Shown: one piece after another, positions 17,926 to 26,806 of the stretch
Numbering within the stretch: the first letter of the stretch is position 1
Layout: every line of letters begins with the position of its first letter
Assembly (NCBI GenBank): GCA_965223255.1
Contig: CBDCWA010000004.1
Coordinates: 620,001-684,000 of the forward strand
Origin: CBDCWA01 sp965223255
GTDB taxonomy: Bacteria > Pseudomonadota > Alphaproteobacteria > Rhizobiales > Hyphomicrobiaceae
Length of the DNA: 64,000 nt
Reading direction: 5' to 3'
Notes under the pieces: model-generated
What the model was told of the DNA's origin: nothing
What the model saw: only the letters and a program-made list of their open reading frames with translations
The model's database searches: none
Made by a program: the position numbers and the translations under genes

Positions 17926-18849
17926 ATGAAACTCGCCGTCCCTGACCTGATCTCGAATTCCTACTTTCCGGCCGCCGCCGCCATCGAGCTCGGCTTCTTC
18001 AAGGAAGAAGGACTGGATGTCGAACTTGAACTGATTTTCCCAGTCGACAAGTGCTATCAGGAATTGCGAGACGGTAATATTGATTTTGTCGGTGGCTCTG
18101 CCCACTCCGCGTTATCAGCTTTCCCGAATTGGGCCGGCGTAAAACTAATCGCCGCCCAAGGCCAGGGAATGTACTGGTTCCTCGTGATGAACAAGGCGCT
18201 CGGCGCAGGTAAGGGCGATCTGGACGTCGTCAAGGGCAAGCGCATCGGTGCTGCACCATGGGTCGACATGGGCTTGAAGCGATTGCTGCAAGAAGCGGGC
18301 TATGACCTAGAGCGTGACAATATAACCGTCGCCCCGGTGCCAGGCGCAATCGGCACCACGACAAATTTCGGATTGACGGCCGCTCAAGCCTTAGCGGATG
18401 GCAAAATCGATGGTTTTTGGGCCAATGGAATGGGCACTGAAGTTGCCGTGCAGAGCGGCGCCGGAACTGTCGTTTTGGATATTCGTCGCGGCGACGGCCC
18501 TAAAGCCTGCTTCAATTACACAATGGCCTCTGTCGCAACAACCGACAAGCTCATTCAAGACTCCCCCGATAAAGTTGCCGCTGCCGTGCGCGCAATCGTC
18601 AAGACACACCAGGCCCTCAAAGCGGATACAGCGCTTGCCACCAAGGTCGGCGAAAAACTGTTCCCGCCGCAAGAGGCCAGTTTGATTGCTGAGTTGGTCC
18701 GTCGCGATCTGCCCTACTATGATGCAACAATCTCCGCGGAATTCGTTGACGGCATGAATACATTTGCCAAAGAGATCGGTATTCTCGATCAGTCGGTCGG
18801 GTTCCAAGATGTCGTAGCGACCCAATTCGCCGACCTATGGCATTCGTGA
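17926..18849 (+). CDS. Periplasmic-binding-fold protein without signal peptide (NMT1/SsuA-like)
   Basis: 307 residues. The start ATG at 17926 has AAAGGA 8 bases upstream; the GTG at 17908 would add six residues. The protein begins directly with the first strand of a type II binding fold (KLAVPDLISNSYFPAAAA, then ELGFFKEEGLDVELE) and has GGSAHSALSAF, VVKGKRIGAAP and GKIDGFWANGM, as in SsuA/TauA/THI5-like proteins. There is no signal peptide, and no ABC permease or ATPase gene is adjacent. A cytoplasmic role, either as an enzyme (some relatives are decarboxylases) or as a sensor, is more likely than uptake. It is 23 bases downstream of the UbiD gene and upstream of the cupin gene. Confidence 0.75.
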   Translation: MKLAVPDLISNSYFPAAAAIELGFFKEEGLDVELELIFPVDKCYQELRDGNIDFVGGSAHSALSAFPNWAGVKLIAAQGQGMYWFLVMNKALGAGKGDLDVVKGKRIGAAPWVDMGLKRLLQEAGYDLERDNITVAPVPGAIGTTTNFGLTAAQALADGKIDGFWANGMGTEVAVQSGAGTVVLDIRRGDGPKACFNYTMASVATTDKLIQDSPDKVAAAVRAIVKTHQALKADTALATKVGEKLFPPQEASLIAELVRRDLPYYDATISAEFVDGMNTFAKEIGILDQSVGFQDVVATQFADLWHS

Positions 18850-18890
18850 GCACATAAATTTTGTAGATGATTGGGATGGGAGAGCAGACG

Positions 18891-19271
18891 ATGCCGGTAA
18901 ACAAGATACACGATGAATTCCACACCCTAGACCTCAACACCGGTTGGGAAGTACCCGCCGGCTACCCAAAGGGCATCGAACAAAAAATCCTGGCCGGGGG
19001 CCTCGACGAAGAGGGCAAGAAGGGCACCCGCACGCGGTTATTGCGGTTTGCCCCGGGAGAATACACCACCCAGCCATTTGTCCACGATTATTGGGAAGAA
19101 GTGTTTTTGGTTAGCGGCGATCTGACCGTTGGCAACGACGAGAACGGCGCGGGCGGTACCTCCTACGCCCCATTCACCTATGCCTGCCGTCCACCAGGCG
19201 CCTACCACGGCCCCTTCAAGTCCGAAGCTGGGTGCATACTGCTGGAAATCCACTACTATGATCCTGTCTAA
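18891..19271 (+). CDS. Small cupin-domain protein
   Basis: 126 residues. A single cupin barrel is suggested by RLLRFAPGEYTTQPFVHDYWEEVFLVSGDLTVG and the later CRPPGAYHGPFKSEAGC. The possible metal ligands are His in FVHDYWEE, Glu in the same motif and His in AYHGPF. ATG at 18891 is chosen because GGGAGA lies 7 bases ahead; two earlier in-frame ATGs at 18867 and 18876 lack such a site. Small cupins in catabolic operons can be dioxygenases, isomerases or ligand sensors, so function is open. It is the last gene of the operon that starts at 12876. Confidence 0.75.
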   Translation: MPVNKIHDEFHTLDLNTGWEVPAGYPKGIEQKILAGGLDEEGKKGTRTRLLRFAPGEYTTQPFVHDYWEEVFLVSGDLTVGNDENGAGGTSYAPFTYACRPPGAYHGPFKSEAGCILLEIHYYDPV

Positions 19272-20079
19272 GAGATCCGCATAATTTGCGCCCAACGCAT
19301 CCAAGGGTCTGGTGCGCAGGCCCCGCCGGCAGGGTGGAATCGCAGCCCGCAAAACAAGGCCAGAATGCCTGGACGGCACCCTCCCTGGCGATCGCCTGAG
19401 GGCGCAGCATCACCATTAAGCTGCACCAATTCGTGCTCAAATCCAGCGACGTGGATTTTAACCAACGTCCGGTAATTCATAGCAACCGGTCGCCGGCCGC
19501 ACTCGGGGCGCACCGTGCCGACCCAACTGCCCGAAAAAGTGGCAGTGATTCCGTTGTTATTGCCTCATTAACAGGCTTGCGCATCGAAGACCTTTGAAGC
19601 CTGATAATTGTTGTATATGAGGCACACTGACCATTGTTTATTGATCTTTGTTCCACTAAAGCATAATTGTCTCGAACACGTGTTCAATAGAATTTGAACG
19701 CTGTTTCACGACAATGTATTGATTAAGGCAAAAATTGATACCAAATTAACTGCATGTTGTTTTGTAACTAAGTTATTTAGCGCGACAAGCGTCGGGCAAG
19801 ACGGAAATTGCATAGGCAGACACGAGCCACACCGTGGGGATTAACCTACAGTGAGCCCGCTTGCAGCCGAAAGTTAATGATGTTTTGCAACGTCACGTAA
19901 GTCTATTTCATTTGTTGATTGCACATTGTTTTAAGTGATTTCGTCAGCCGCCATGAAGCGTCATTTCAATATTATAATCAACGCGTTGTTGGTCTAAGGT
20001 CGTCTTGCGACCGATAGAACCGGCAAAATTTGTGGTGGCGACGGGGTATTTCATACATAGCCAACCAGGATATTTAAGT
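19272..20079. other. Long intergenic region with AT-rich centre
   Basis: No credible gene was found in these 808 bases. The first third is GC-rich like the coding DNA around it; from about 19600 it becomes visibly AT-rich, which suggests promoter or regulatory DNA. It contains the palindrome at 19674-19685. It separates the cupin-ended operon from a TetR-family regulator whose start is at 20080. Confidence 0.6.
19674..19685. promoter_or_regulatory. Perfect 12-bp palindrome, operator candidate
   Basis: GAACACGTGTTC is a perfect palindrome in the AT-rich part of the 19272-20079 gap, and another GAAC half-site follows about 10 bases later. It lies about 395 bases before the TetR gene start. Such a site could bind a dimeric repressor, but the distance from the gene and the lack of a second copy nearby keep this uncertain. 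Confidence 0.35.
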
Positions 20080-20664
20080 ATGCCGCGACACCGTACTTTG
20101 AGCCCCGAAGACATGACTGCATTATTTTTGTCTTGCGCCGAACAAGCGATAACCGGTCAAGGCGTTAAGAACGCAACTGCACGCAACATAGCGGCCCGAG
20201 CTGGCTACACGGCCGGTACGCTCTATACCTGCTTTAAGAGTTTGGACGATCTCTTGGTCCAGCTGCAGATTATCGTCTTGGGCCGCTTACAAGACGAGCT
20301 CCGCGACACTCTGGAAAATGCTGCTCCGGATCATTTGATGTCAGAGCTGGCCGAGGTCTATGTCAAGTTCGCTTGCGACAATGCGGAACTGTGGGAACTG
20401 GTGCAGCAGAACGGAACGACCAATGATCCGGATTTGCATCAGGCCTACACCGAAGCACTGCAGGCCACGAGAAACTTGTTCTCGGATGGCTACAGGCGCC
20501 AGACGGCAGCGACAGGTCGGCCGGCCGACAACGAGACGGCAAGCTTACTTTGGATCGCCACGCACGGGCTGACGAATGTGGCAACCAGCAAAAAGGTGTC
20601 GTTCATTTCTGATAGTGAGATTACTGGGCTGGCGACAAGTCTGGCGCGAAAATTTGCTGCATAG
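20080..20664 (+). CDS. TetR-family transcriptional regulator
   Basis: 194 residues. The helix-turn-helix is recognisable: MTALFLSCAEQAITGQG, then ATARNIAARAGYTAGTLYTCF and KSLDDLLVQL, about residues 10-57. The frame is open from 20005, but ATG at 20080 (MPRHRTLS) has AGGA 9 bases ahead and matches the usual length. It lies between the UbiD operon and the flavoprotein/dioxygenase pair and is the only regulator near either, so it may control one or both. The effector cannot be inferred. Confidence 0.85.
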   Translation: MPRHRTLSPEDMTALFLSCAEQAITGQGVKNATARNIAARAGYTAGTLYTCFKSLDDLLVQLQIIVLGRLQDELRDTLENAAPDHLMSELAEVYVKFACDNAELWELVQQNGTTNDPDLHQAYTEALQATRNLFSDGYRRQTAATGRPADNETASLLWIATHGLTNVATSKKVSFISDSEITGLATSLARKFAA

Positions 20665-20671
20665 CGCCTAG

Positions 20672-20704
20672 GCGCGGCGAGCGATCACATCGAACTCGCC
20701 GCGC
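20672..20704 (+). terminator. Stem-loop after the TetR gene
   Basis: GCGCGGCGAG (20672-20681) and CTCGCCGCGC (20695-20704) form a perfect 10-bp GC-rich stem with a 13-base loop, starting 8 bases after the stop codon. No T-run follows, so it may act as a transcript end stabiliser or Rho-assisted terminator rather than a classical intrinsic terminator. Confidence 0.45.
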
Positions 20705-20899
20705 AACGCCTTGAGGGCTACCGAGCCAAAAACGCGCCATCCCATTTTGCACAAGTCGCCCCGACGGCACCGGTGCGCGTTCGTCCAAGCGCCCCGCATA
20801 CGCCGCACAGCACTAATCATCGTGCGTTAAGCTTAAACGGCGCATATGGGCGAGACTTTGCCCACAACTTTGATCGCCCAATAAGAACCGAGCCAATCA

Positions 20900-20941
20900 C
20901 CTGCCTCGAATTGGGATCGGGTGATGCCAATTCAAGGCAGG
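20900..20941. promoter_or_regulatory. Interrupted inverted repeat upstream of flavoprotein gene
   Basis: CCTGCCTCGAATTGG (20900-20914) and CCAATTCAAGGCAGG (20927-20941) are 15-base inverted arms with one mismatch and a 12-base spacer. It is about 90 bases before the flavoprotein start at 21032. It could be a repressor-binding pair or an mRNA leader hairpin. No T-run follows, so a terminator is less likely. Confidence 0.4.
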
Positions 20942-21031
20942 TATCTCTAGACGTCCGCGCACTTTCCAGACATTTTGAGCCCAATCGCCCATGGTGGCAG
21001 GGCCGCAATTCTAACAAGGGGACCAAAAAGT

Positions 21032-22576
21032 ATGAGCACGCCGGATTTTGATGAAGAAGTCGACGTTGCAATAATTGGCTACGGATTTGCAGGCGCGGTC
21101 GCCGCAATCGCCGCCGCTGAGAGTGGCGCCACCGTCTCAATCTACGAGAAGGCCCCCGATCCGGGCGGGTTATCGATCTGCAGTCAGGGGGCAATTTGCT
21201 GCACCAAGTCACCCGATGAAGCCTTTGCCTATTTGAAAGAGAATAACGCCGGACGCGGCTCTGAGCCGGTTATTCGCGCTTTGGCCGAGGGCATGTCCTG
21301 GGCCGAACAATACGTTCGAGACCTAGCTGCAATCACCGACGCCGAAATTTCCACGCGTCCACGCGGCGGCAACTACCAATTCGCGCATCGCGAAAACTTT
21401 TACTACACCCATATCGACAGCATCCCCAATTTCGATCCCTATGCCTTTTATCCACAAGTGAAAGGACGCGTTGGCGGACCGTACTTGTTTCGTGTTTTAC
21501 AAATGAACGTGGACCAGAAGGGCGTGAAGACCAATCTATCGTGTACGGCCCGTCGCCTGATTTACACCAACGATCGCGAAGTGATCGGTGTCGTAATTGA
21601 CACCCCACAGGGCCAACGTCGGATCAAGACGCACCGTGGCGTTGTCCTTGCAGCAGGCGGCTTCGAGAACAGCGACAGGATGAAGAACGAGTATTGGGAA
21701 CTGGGAACCGTACTTCCAGCTGCCAACCGTTTTAATACCGGCGATGGCATCCGTATGGCGCAGGAAGTCGGCGCCGATCTCTGGCACATGTGGCACTATC
21801 ACGGTTCTTATGGATTTAAGCACCCCGATCCCGACTATCCCTACGGCATTCGCGTTAAGCGCTTTCCCGACTGGGTACCAGGCACCAGCGAAGGGCCATT
21901 GATCGGCGCCGATATGGTCAACGTTCCTGTGGCCTGGATCCTCGTCGATCAATCCGGCAAGCGCTTCATGAACGAGCAGCATCCCTATATGCAGGACACC
22001 GGCGCCCGTCCATTTGAAATGTTCGATCCTGTCACCCAGTCTTTTCCGAGCGTGCCGTGCTGGCTGATTTGCGACGAAGAAGGACGCAAGCTTTATCCGC
22101 TTGGCAATCCCGCCTACAACGACCGCGACGTAAATCTGGAATGGAGCCAGGACAATTTAAAGGAAGTGGAATTGGGTATATTGAAGCGGGCTGATAGCAT
22201 CGAGGAACTTGCAGGCATTCTAAAACTTCCGGCAGACACTTTGGCAACCACCATCGCCAAATGGAACGACATGACCGCCGCCCGCGCCGATGATGACTTC
22301 GGCCGTCCGCCCGGATCGATGATCCCTATTTCAACGCCACCGTTTTACGCCGGCGAAATTTGGCCCATAGTTTCTAACACCCAAGGCGGCCCAATACACG
22401 ATGCAAAGCAGCGCATCATTGATGTCCACGGTGAGGCAATCCCGCGCCTTTATGCTGCCGGTGACATGGGCAGCTGCTTTTCACACCTTTATCTTGCCGG
22501 CGGCAACATCGCCGAATGCATCATCACCGGGCGCATCGCCGGCGACGAAGTTGGTAAAGAGGCGCCGCGCGCCTAA
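21032..22576 (+). CDS. FAD-dependent oxidoreductase (fumarate reductase / ketosteroid dehydrogenase-like flavoprotein)
   Basis: 514 residues. The FAD-binding N-terminus reads VDVAIIGYGFAGAVAAIAAAESG (about 10-32), with EKAPDPGG after the second strand, GVVLAAGGFENS in the middle and RLYAAGDMGSCFSHLYLAGGN at the C-terminal FAD contact. This is the FAD_binding_2 family, covering fumarate reductase flavoproteins, urocanate reductases and 3-ketosteroid dehydrogenases. It adds or removes hydrogen across a C-C double bond. There is no iron-sulfur partner or haem domain. ATG at 21032 has AAGGGGA about 10 bases ahead. A TauD-type dioxygenase follows after 31 bases. Confidence 0.82.
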   Translation: MSTPDFDEEVDVAIIGYGFAGAVAAIAAAESGATVSIYEKAPDPGGLSICSQGAICCTKSPDEAFAYLKENNAGRGSEPVIRALAEGMSWAEQYVRDLAAITDAEISTRPRGGNYQFAHRENFYYTHIDSIPNFDPYAFYPQVKGRVGGPYLFRVLQMNVDQKGVKTNLSCTARRLIYTNDREVIGVVIDTPQGQRRIKTHRGVVLAAGGFENSDRMKNEYWELGTVLPAANRFNTGDGIRMAQEVGADLWHMWHYHGSYGFKHPDPDYPYGIRVKRFPDWVPGTSEGPLIGADMVNVPVAWILVDQSGKRFMNEQHPYMQDTGARPFEMFDPVTQSFPSVPCWLICDEEGRKLYPLGNPAYNDRDVNLEWSQDNLKEVELGILKRADSIEELAGILKLPADTLATTIAKWNDMTAARADDDFGRPPGSMIPISTPPFYAGEIWPIVSNTQGGPIHDAKQRIIDVHGEAIPRLYAAGDMGSCFSHLYLAGGNIAECIITGRIAGDEVGKEAPRA

Positions 22577-22607
22577 ACGAAACCGCCATGTCTTGTGAGT
22601 AAGCACC

Positions 22608-23684
22608 ATGACCACGTCACCAAACAGAGAGCCAGCTGAACCGATGCGCCCCGTTGTCGATCCGGCAGCTTGGACGCCAGCCGAACTCGAACGCGATCAA
22701 AGCTGGACCTACACGCTTTCAAATGAAGACATTGGTGAGCTTGAAGCTGCTGTCGATAGCTGCTTGCAGCGCGGCATTGAATTGAAGGATATCACCCAGG
22801 ACGAAATCGACCTGCCAAACCTCGGCCCGGTTTTGGATGTCTTAGCTGAGCAGCTCATTTCAGGCCGCGGTCTCGTGCTCATTCGCGGCTTGCCGGTTGC
22901 GCGGTATAGCCGCGAAGAAAGCGCACGAGCATATTGGATTATTGGTACTTTTTTTGGCGAACCTGTTTCACAAAACGCCAAAGGCCATTTGCTGGGCCAC
23001 GTCAAAGACTTGGGCGGCACCTCTTTCGCCAATCCAGCCAACAGGGGGTATCAAACCCATGATGGCCTGCCTTTTCACTCCGATTCCTGCGACGCCGTTG
23101 GCCTGCTCTGCCTGCATCCCTCAAAATCGGGCGGCGAAAGCACGGTCACAAGTTCACTCGCGATCTATAATGAAATGCTCGCCACCGACCCTGAACTGGT
23201 CGCTGCACTCTGCGAGCCTGTCTACCGCGACCGACGCGGTGAGATTCCGGCCGGTCGTGAACCGTATTTCCAGTTGCCAGTGTTCAACTTCGTCTCTGGC
23301 TACCTGACTGTGAATTGGCAGGGCGGGTATATAAGGAGTGCCCAACGCTTCGAAGAATTGCCGCGCCATTCCCCCGCCCTAACTGCCGCACTCGACCTCT
23401 TTACGAAGCTGGCCGGCGAATTGGCCTATGAAATGGAATTCCACCAGGGCGACATTCAATTTCTCCACAACCATGTCACCGTTCACTCGCGCACGGCTTA
23501 TGTTGACTATGACGAAGCGGATAAACGGCGCCACCTACTCCGACTGTGGCTTGCCACGCCCAATGGCCGCCCGTTGCCCGAACAGATGTGGCAGCGTTAT
23601 GCAGTCGATGCCGACATGAGGCGTCCTGCAGGCGGCGTTATTGTACCGGGGACCATTCTCAAGACACCTCTTGAAGCCGAGTAA
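22608..23684 (+). CDS. TauD/TfdA-family Fe(II)/2-oxoglutarate dioxygenase
   Basis: 358 residues. A metal-binding HxD is present at His157 and Asp159 (LPFHSDSCD), and the distal His lies in HVTVHSRTAY near residue 296. An Arg for 2-oxoglutarate is plausible in KRRHLLRLWL. The segment GRGLVLIRGLPV is typical of the clavaminate-synthase-like branch. Such enzymes hydroxylate small acids, often releasing sulfite, ammonia or a side chain. It is longer than TauD (about 280) because of an N-terminal extension of about 80 residues. It probably forms a two-gene operon with the flavoprotein. Confidence 0.85.
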   Translation: MTTSPNREPAEPMRPVVDPAAWTPAELERDQSWTYTLSNEDIGELEAAVDSCLQRGIELKDITQDEIDLPNLGPVLDVLAEQLISGRGLVLIRGLPVARYSREESARAYWIIGTFFGEPVSQNAKGHLLGHVKDLGGTSFANPANRGYQTHDGLPFHSDSCDAVGLLCLHPSKSGGESTVTSSLAIYNEMLATDPELVAALCEPVYRDRRGEIPAGREPYFQLPVFNFVSGYLTVNWQGGYIRSAQRFEELPRHSPALTAALDLFTKLAGELAYEMEFHQGDIQFLHNHVTVHSRTAYVDYDEADKRRHLLRLWLATPNGRPLPEQMWQRYAVDADMRRPAGGVIVPGTILKTPLEAE

Positions 23685-23852
23685 TTCTCTGGCTTGACAG
23701 TGTTGGTCAGGTTGATTCTCAACCCAACCGCGCACCATCATTTGTGGAAAGAACCAAATATCACCACTTCCACACTTGAGAATGGAACCGGCCCAGGCAA
23801 CCCTCGAAAATGCCGAATCATTTTATCGAGCGACAAAGGGGCGCCGCCACTT

Positions 23853-25697
23853 ATGAACGGTCCAGAACCCGCGAATTCTTTAGGCAAGCCAGTTACGGTT
23901 AGCTCACATCGATTGTCAAACATCGTCACATATTTGGCCATGGCGATCATCGCCCTTGCCGCTGCCATTGCTGCGCGCCTGCATTTGGCGCTTGCCCCTC
24001 ATTTGACCATCGCATTTGGCATAACTCTGTTTTGCGTACTGGTCTCAACTCATTTGCTGATCAAAAGCCAGACGCGATCCACCGGCAGTATCGGCAAGTC
24101 TCGGCGTACAAGAAAAAAATCGGAACAGTCAAAAGCCATGCCCGCCGCTTCGGCGCAGTGGGATCGCAGTGATGCGTTAGCCGAACGGATCGATGAACTC
24201 ATCATCGAAAAACGTCCCCCCACCGACGACTTAGCCGGAATGTATGCCCCAGGCGGCCGCCCGGCCGGCGACACCGCGCCAATGCCATCTTTGAACTTGG
24301 AACCGGCATCCAATTCGGCGCCGGCGGCCGGCGAACGGGCAACCGCAGAACTGTCGGACCGGCTGGCAGAAGCTCTGCAAACGGCTCCGAACAACCCACA
24401 GACAAAGTCCGCCCCCGATGTGGAACCCAGACAGGTGGCCACGCCACCCCAAGGCGAATTACCACCGGCACCGAATTTTGCTGCGTCGCCCGCAGCGCAT
24501 CCAACGCCTAGTCGTCATGGCGGATCATTTGCACCCAAAGACCCAATCTTGTCGCAGCCAATCGAAGACTTAGGTCCACCGGATGCTACTGCAAGAGTGC
24601 CGACAACACCCGCACCGGACCAAGCGGTTGCCGATCCAGCCTTACCGCCCGCCAAACCCAATATTGAAACCATATTGAAACGTATGGCCGCACAGATTAA
24701 TGCCGGACGTCCACCAGCGGCAACTACGCCCAATCCAAATGCCCCCGCCAAGGGCCCTGCATCCGGACATACGGCGGCGCCAGCTTCACCGTCGACCACG
24801 GTAGACCAACCCATCGACCACAGCACGTCCGAGGCAGTTGATGCCTTGCGCGAAGCAGCAAAAGCGATGAGCGCAAAGATTGACGGCCCGACGCCCAGCA
24901 AGGACGATAAGGCCAATAGCCCACCGATTCAAAACAGACTTGCTGAAATCGCAGAGGCGGTGTCGCGCAATCAGCTGGATATCTATCTCGATCCAATCAT
25001 TGCGTTTGCCGACGGCCGCCCGCGCCATTTCGAAGTAACCGTTTTCGCGAAAACCGCCAGCGGCGAAGCCATTCCGCCAGAAGACTTCAGGGATACAACT
25101 CGTGGCAGCGGCTTGATGCCGCTCCTCGACGCGTCCCGCCTGCGCCATTCCTCTGCAATCGCCGATCGCCTTGCAGGACGCTTACAAAACAGTTCGGTTT
25201 TTTCGGCCCTGGACGGAGAATCATTGCATAGCAAGCGCTTCTTTGCAGATATTAATCGTGAGCGCGACAACGGCCACTTGCGCGCAACGCAATTAATTCT
25301 CTCATTTCAGCAGGCTGATGTACGCGCCTTCGCGCCCGGACATTTTCAATCCCTGAAAATATTGAGAGACATGGGTTTTCGCTTCGCGATGGAAGGCATC
25401 ACCGATCTAGATATGAATTTTGAGGCCATTGCTGCCATTGGTTTTGACTTCGTAAAACTCGACGCCGATGTCTACTTGAACGGCATGCGGATCGGCGCAA
25501 CAACCTTGTCAGCCCGCGAGGTTTGTCGCCACCTGGAGCACGTCGGTTTGACTGTGATCATTGGTGCAATCAGTTCTGAAAGTCAGCGCTCCGAAATAAC
25601 AAATACCGGTGTCACATTCGGTCAGGGCCGTGTATTCGGGCCACCGGCCGCCGTTCTCAAGGCCAAGACCGGCTCCGGCGCCGAGCGCGCGGCATAA
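23853..25697 (+). CDS. Membrane-anchored degenerate EAL-domain protein (possible TipF-like)
   Basis: 614 residues. Two N-terminal membrane helices (about 24-42 and 49-70) are followed by a long Pro/Ala-rich linker (about 90-350) and a C-terminal EAL-like domain (about 369-600). The signature EAL is replaced by EVT in HFEVTVFAK, the DDFGTG loop reads MEGITDLD, and the later catalytic Glu region reads IIGAISSES; FVKLDADVY is retained. Phosphodiesterase activity is therefore unlikely, and a c-di-GMP receptor or scaffold role fits better. Caulobacter TipF, which positions the flagellum, has a comparable architecture, but no flagellar genes are nearby. The frame is open from 23694; ATG at 23853 is preferred because the membrane part follows directly. 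Confidence 0.7.
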   Translation: MNGPEPANSLGKPVTVSSHRLSNIVTYLAMAIIALAAAIAARLHLALAPHLTIAFGITLFCVLVSTHLLIKSQTRSTGSIGKSRRTRKKSEQSKAMPAASAQWDRSDALAERIDELIIEKRPPTDDLAGMYAPGGRPAGDTAPMPSLNLEPASNSAPAAGERATAELSDRLAEALQTAPNNPQTKSAPDVEPRQVATPPQGELPPAPNFAASPAAHPTPSRHGGSFAPKDPILSQPIEDLGPPDATARVPTTPAPDQAVADPALPPAKPNIETILKRMAAQINAGRPPAATTPNPNAPAKGPASGHTAAPASPSTTVDQPIDHSTSEAVDALREAAKAMSAKIDGPTPSKDDKANSPPIQNRLAEIAEAVSRNQLDIYLDPIIAFADGRPRHFEVTVFAKTASGEAIPPEDFRDTTRGSGLMPLLDASRLRHSSAIADRLAGRLQNSSVFSALDGESLHSKRFFADINRERDNGHLRATQLILSFQQADVRAFAPGHFQSLKILRDMGFRFAMEGITDLDMNFEAIAAIGFDFVKLDADVYLNGMRIGATTLSAREVCRHLEHVGLTVIIGAISSESQRSEITNTGVTFGQGRVFGPPAAVLKAKTGSGAERAA

Positions 25698-25810
25698 GAT
25701 CCTGCCGCGCTAATGGCTGACGCTCCGGCGCAATGAGCCTGTGGGTTCAAAGCGACGCACCGCCTGCGACTTGATTCCCAACACCGCTCGTATCACAAAC
25801 AGTCCGACAC

Positions 25811-25872
25811 TAGAGCAATTTCACCCGGCCTGTGACTCGCGATGCGGTTCTGTCAGATCGGAGATTGCTCTA
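25811..25872. repeat. Palindromic intergenic element
   Basis: TAGAGCAATTTC (25811-25822) and GAGATTGCTCTA (25861-25872) are inverted arms with one mismatch. A further small palindrome (ATCCT, ATT, AGGAT) and a repeat of GCTCTAG follow up to about 25897. Related AGAGCA-type palindromes are scattered in many Rhizobiales genomes, so this may be a dispersed REP-like element; only one copy is seen here. Confidence 0.5.
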
Positions 25873-25913
25873 ATCCTATTAGGATAAAGATGCTCTAGCG
25901 TTGGGAAACCACT

Positions 25914-26768
25914 ATGCCAGCCTCATCACCGCCGATTACAACCACCATCGCCGCCGCCACCGCGCAAAGAAAAGCATGGATCTGCGACATCTGGGGGGTA
26001 ATGCATAACGGTGTCGCAGCCTTCGAGGCAGCCTGCGAGGCCTGCTGCAAATTCCGCCAAGGCGGAGGCTTTATTTTACTTCTGACCAACGCCCCGCGCC
26101 CTTCGACATCTGTTGCCGCCCAGCTTGAAACGCTGGGCGTCCCTAATGACGCCTATGATCTCATCCTTACGTCAGGCGATATGACACGCACACTCATAGA
26201 GCGTGCTCTGCCATCCCCGCTCTTTCACCTTGGCCCACCACGAGACAAGCCATTGTTCTCTAGCTTTGATGTGGACTTCGTCGGGGCTTCGCAAGCCGAG
26301 GTCGTGGTGTGCACAGGCCTATTTCATGATGATCGCGAGACACCGGCGGACTACGAAGCGGTATTGTCGACTTTCAAGTCGCGCGATGTCCCGATGATTT
26401 GCGCCAACCCGGATATCAAGGTTGAACGCGGCGACACCGTTGTCTACTGCGCCGGCGCATTGGCACAACGCTATGCCGAACTCGGCGGCCCGGTTACATT
26501 TGCCGGAAAACCACATCTGCCTGTTTATGATCGCGCCATTGAGATGATTAACGAAGCGACCGGAACCGAATTGGCCAAGGCCGATATTCTCGCGATCGGT
26601 GACGGTGTACACACTGATATTGCTGGTGCCGCCAACGCGGGAATAGACGCTGTATTTATTGCCAGCCGCATTCACGTCACCGACGGCCTGACGGACGCAA
26701 CAATATCGCAGCTTTTCGCCCACAGCGCGCGGCCGCCCATCGCGGCCATGCAGCAACTTGCCTGGTGA
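25914..26768 (+). CDS. HAD-superfamily class IIA hydrolase (TIGR01459 type)
   Basis: 284 residues. HAD motif I is altered to ICDIWGVMHNG (D-x-W instead of D-x-D), typical of the NagD-like class IIA branch and of the alphaproteobacterial TIGR01459 family as I recall it. Motif II is LLTNAPRP, the cap contains CANPDIKVERG, and motif III/IV is FAGKPHLPVYDRA with AIGDGVHTDIAGAANAGID. The physiological substrate is unknown, probably a small phosphorylated metabolite. It runs convergent to purD with a gap of only 38 bases. Confidence 0.85.
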   Translation: MPASSPPITTTIAAATAQRKAWICDIWGVMHNGVAAFEAACEACCKFRQGGGFILLLTNAPRPSTSVAAQLETLGVPNDAYDLILTSGDMTRTLIERALPSPLFHLGPPRDKPLFSSFDVDFVGASQAEVVVCTGLFHDDRETPADYEAVLSTFKSRDVPMICANPDIKVERGDTVVYCAGALAQRYAELGGPVTFAGKPHLPVYDRAIEMINEATGTELAKADILAIGDGVHTDIAGAANAGIDAVFIASRIHVTDGLTDATISQLFAHSARPPIAAMQQLAW

Positions 26769-26806
26769 GCAACGTCTCCATAATAGCCGCGCATGTTTTC
26801 GCCGCT

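Larger units (their letters stand above)
20665..21031. other. Intergenic region with two inverted repeats
   Basis: No gene was recognised in these 367 bases. It holds the stem-loop at 20672-20704 just after the TetR stop and the interrupted inverted repeat at 20900-20941 upstream of the flavoprotein gene. It probably contains the flavoprotein promoter, although no clear -35/-10 pair could be chosen. Confidence 0.55.
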
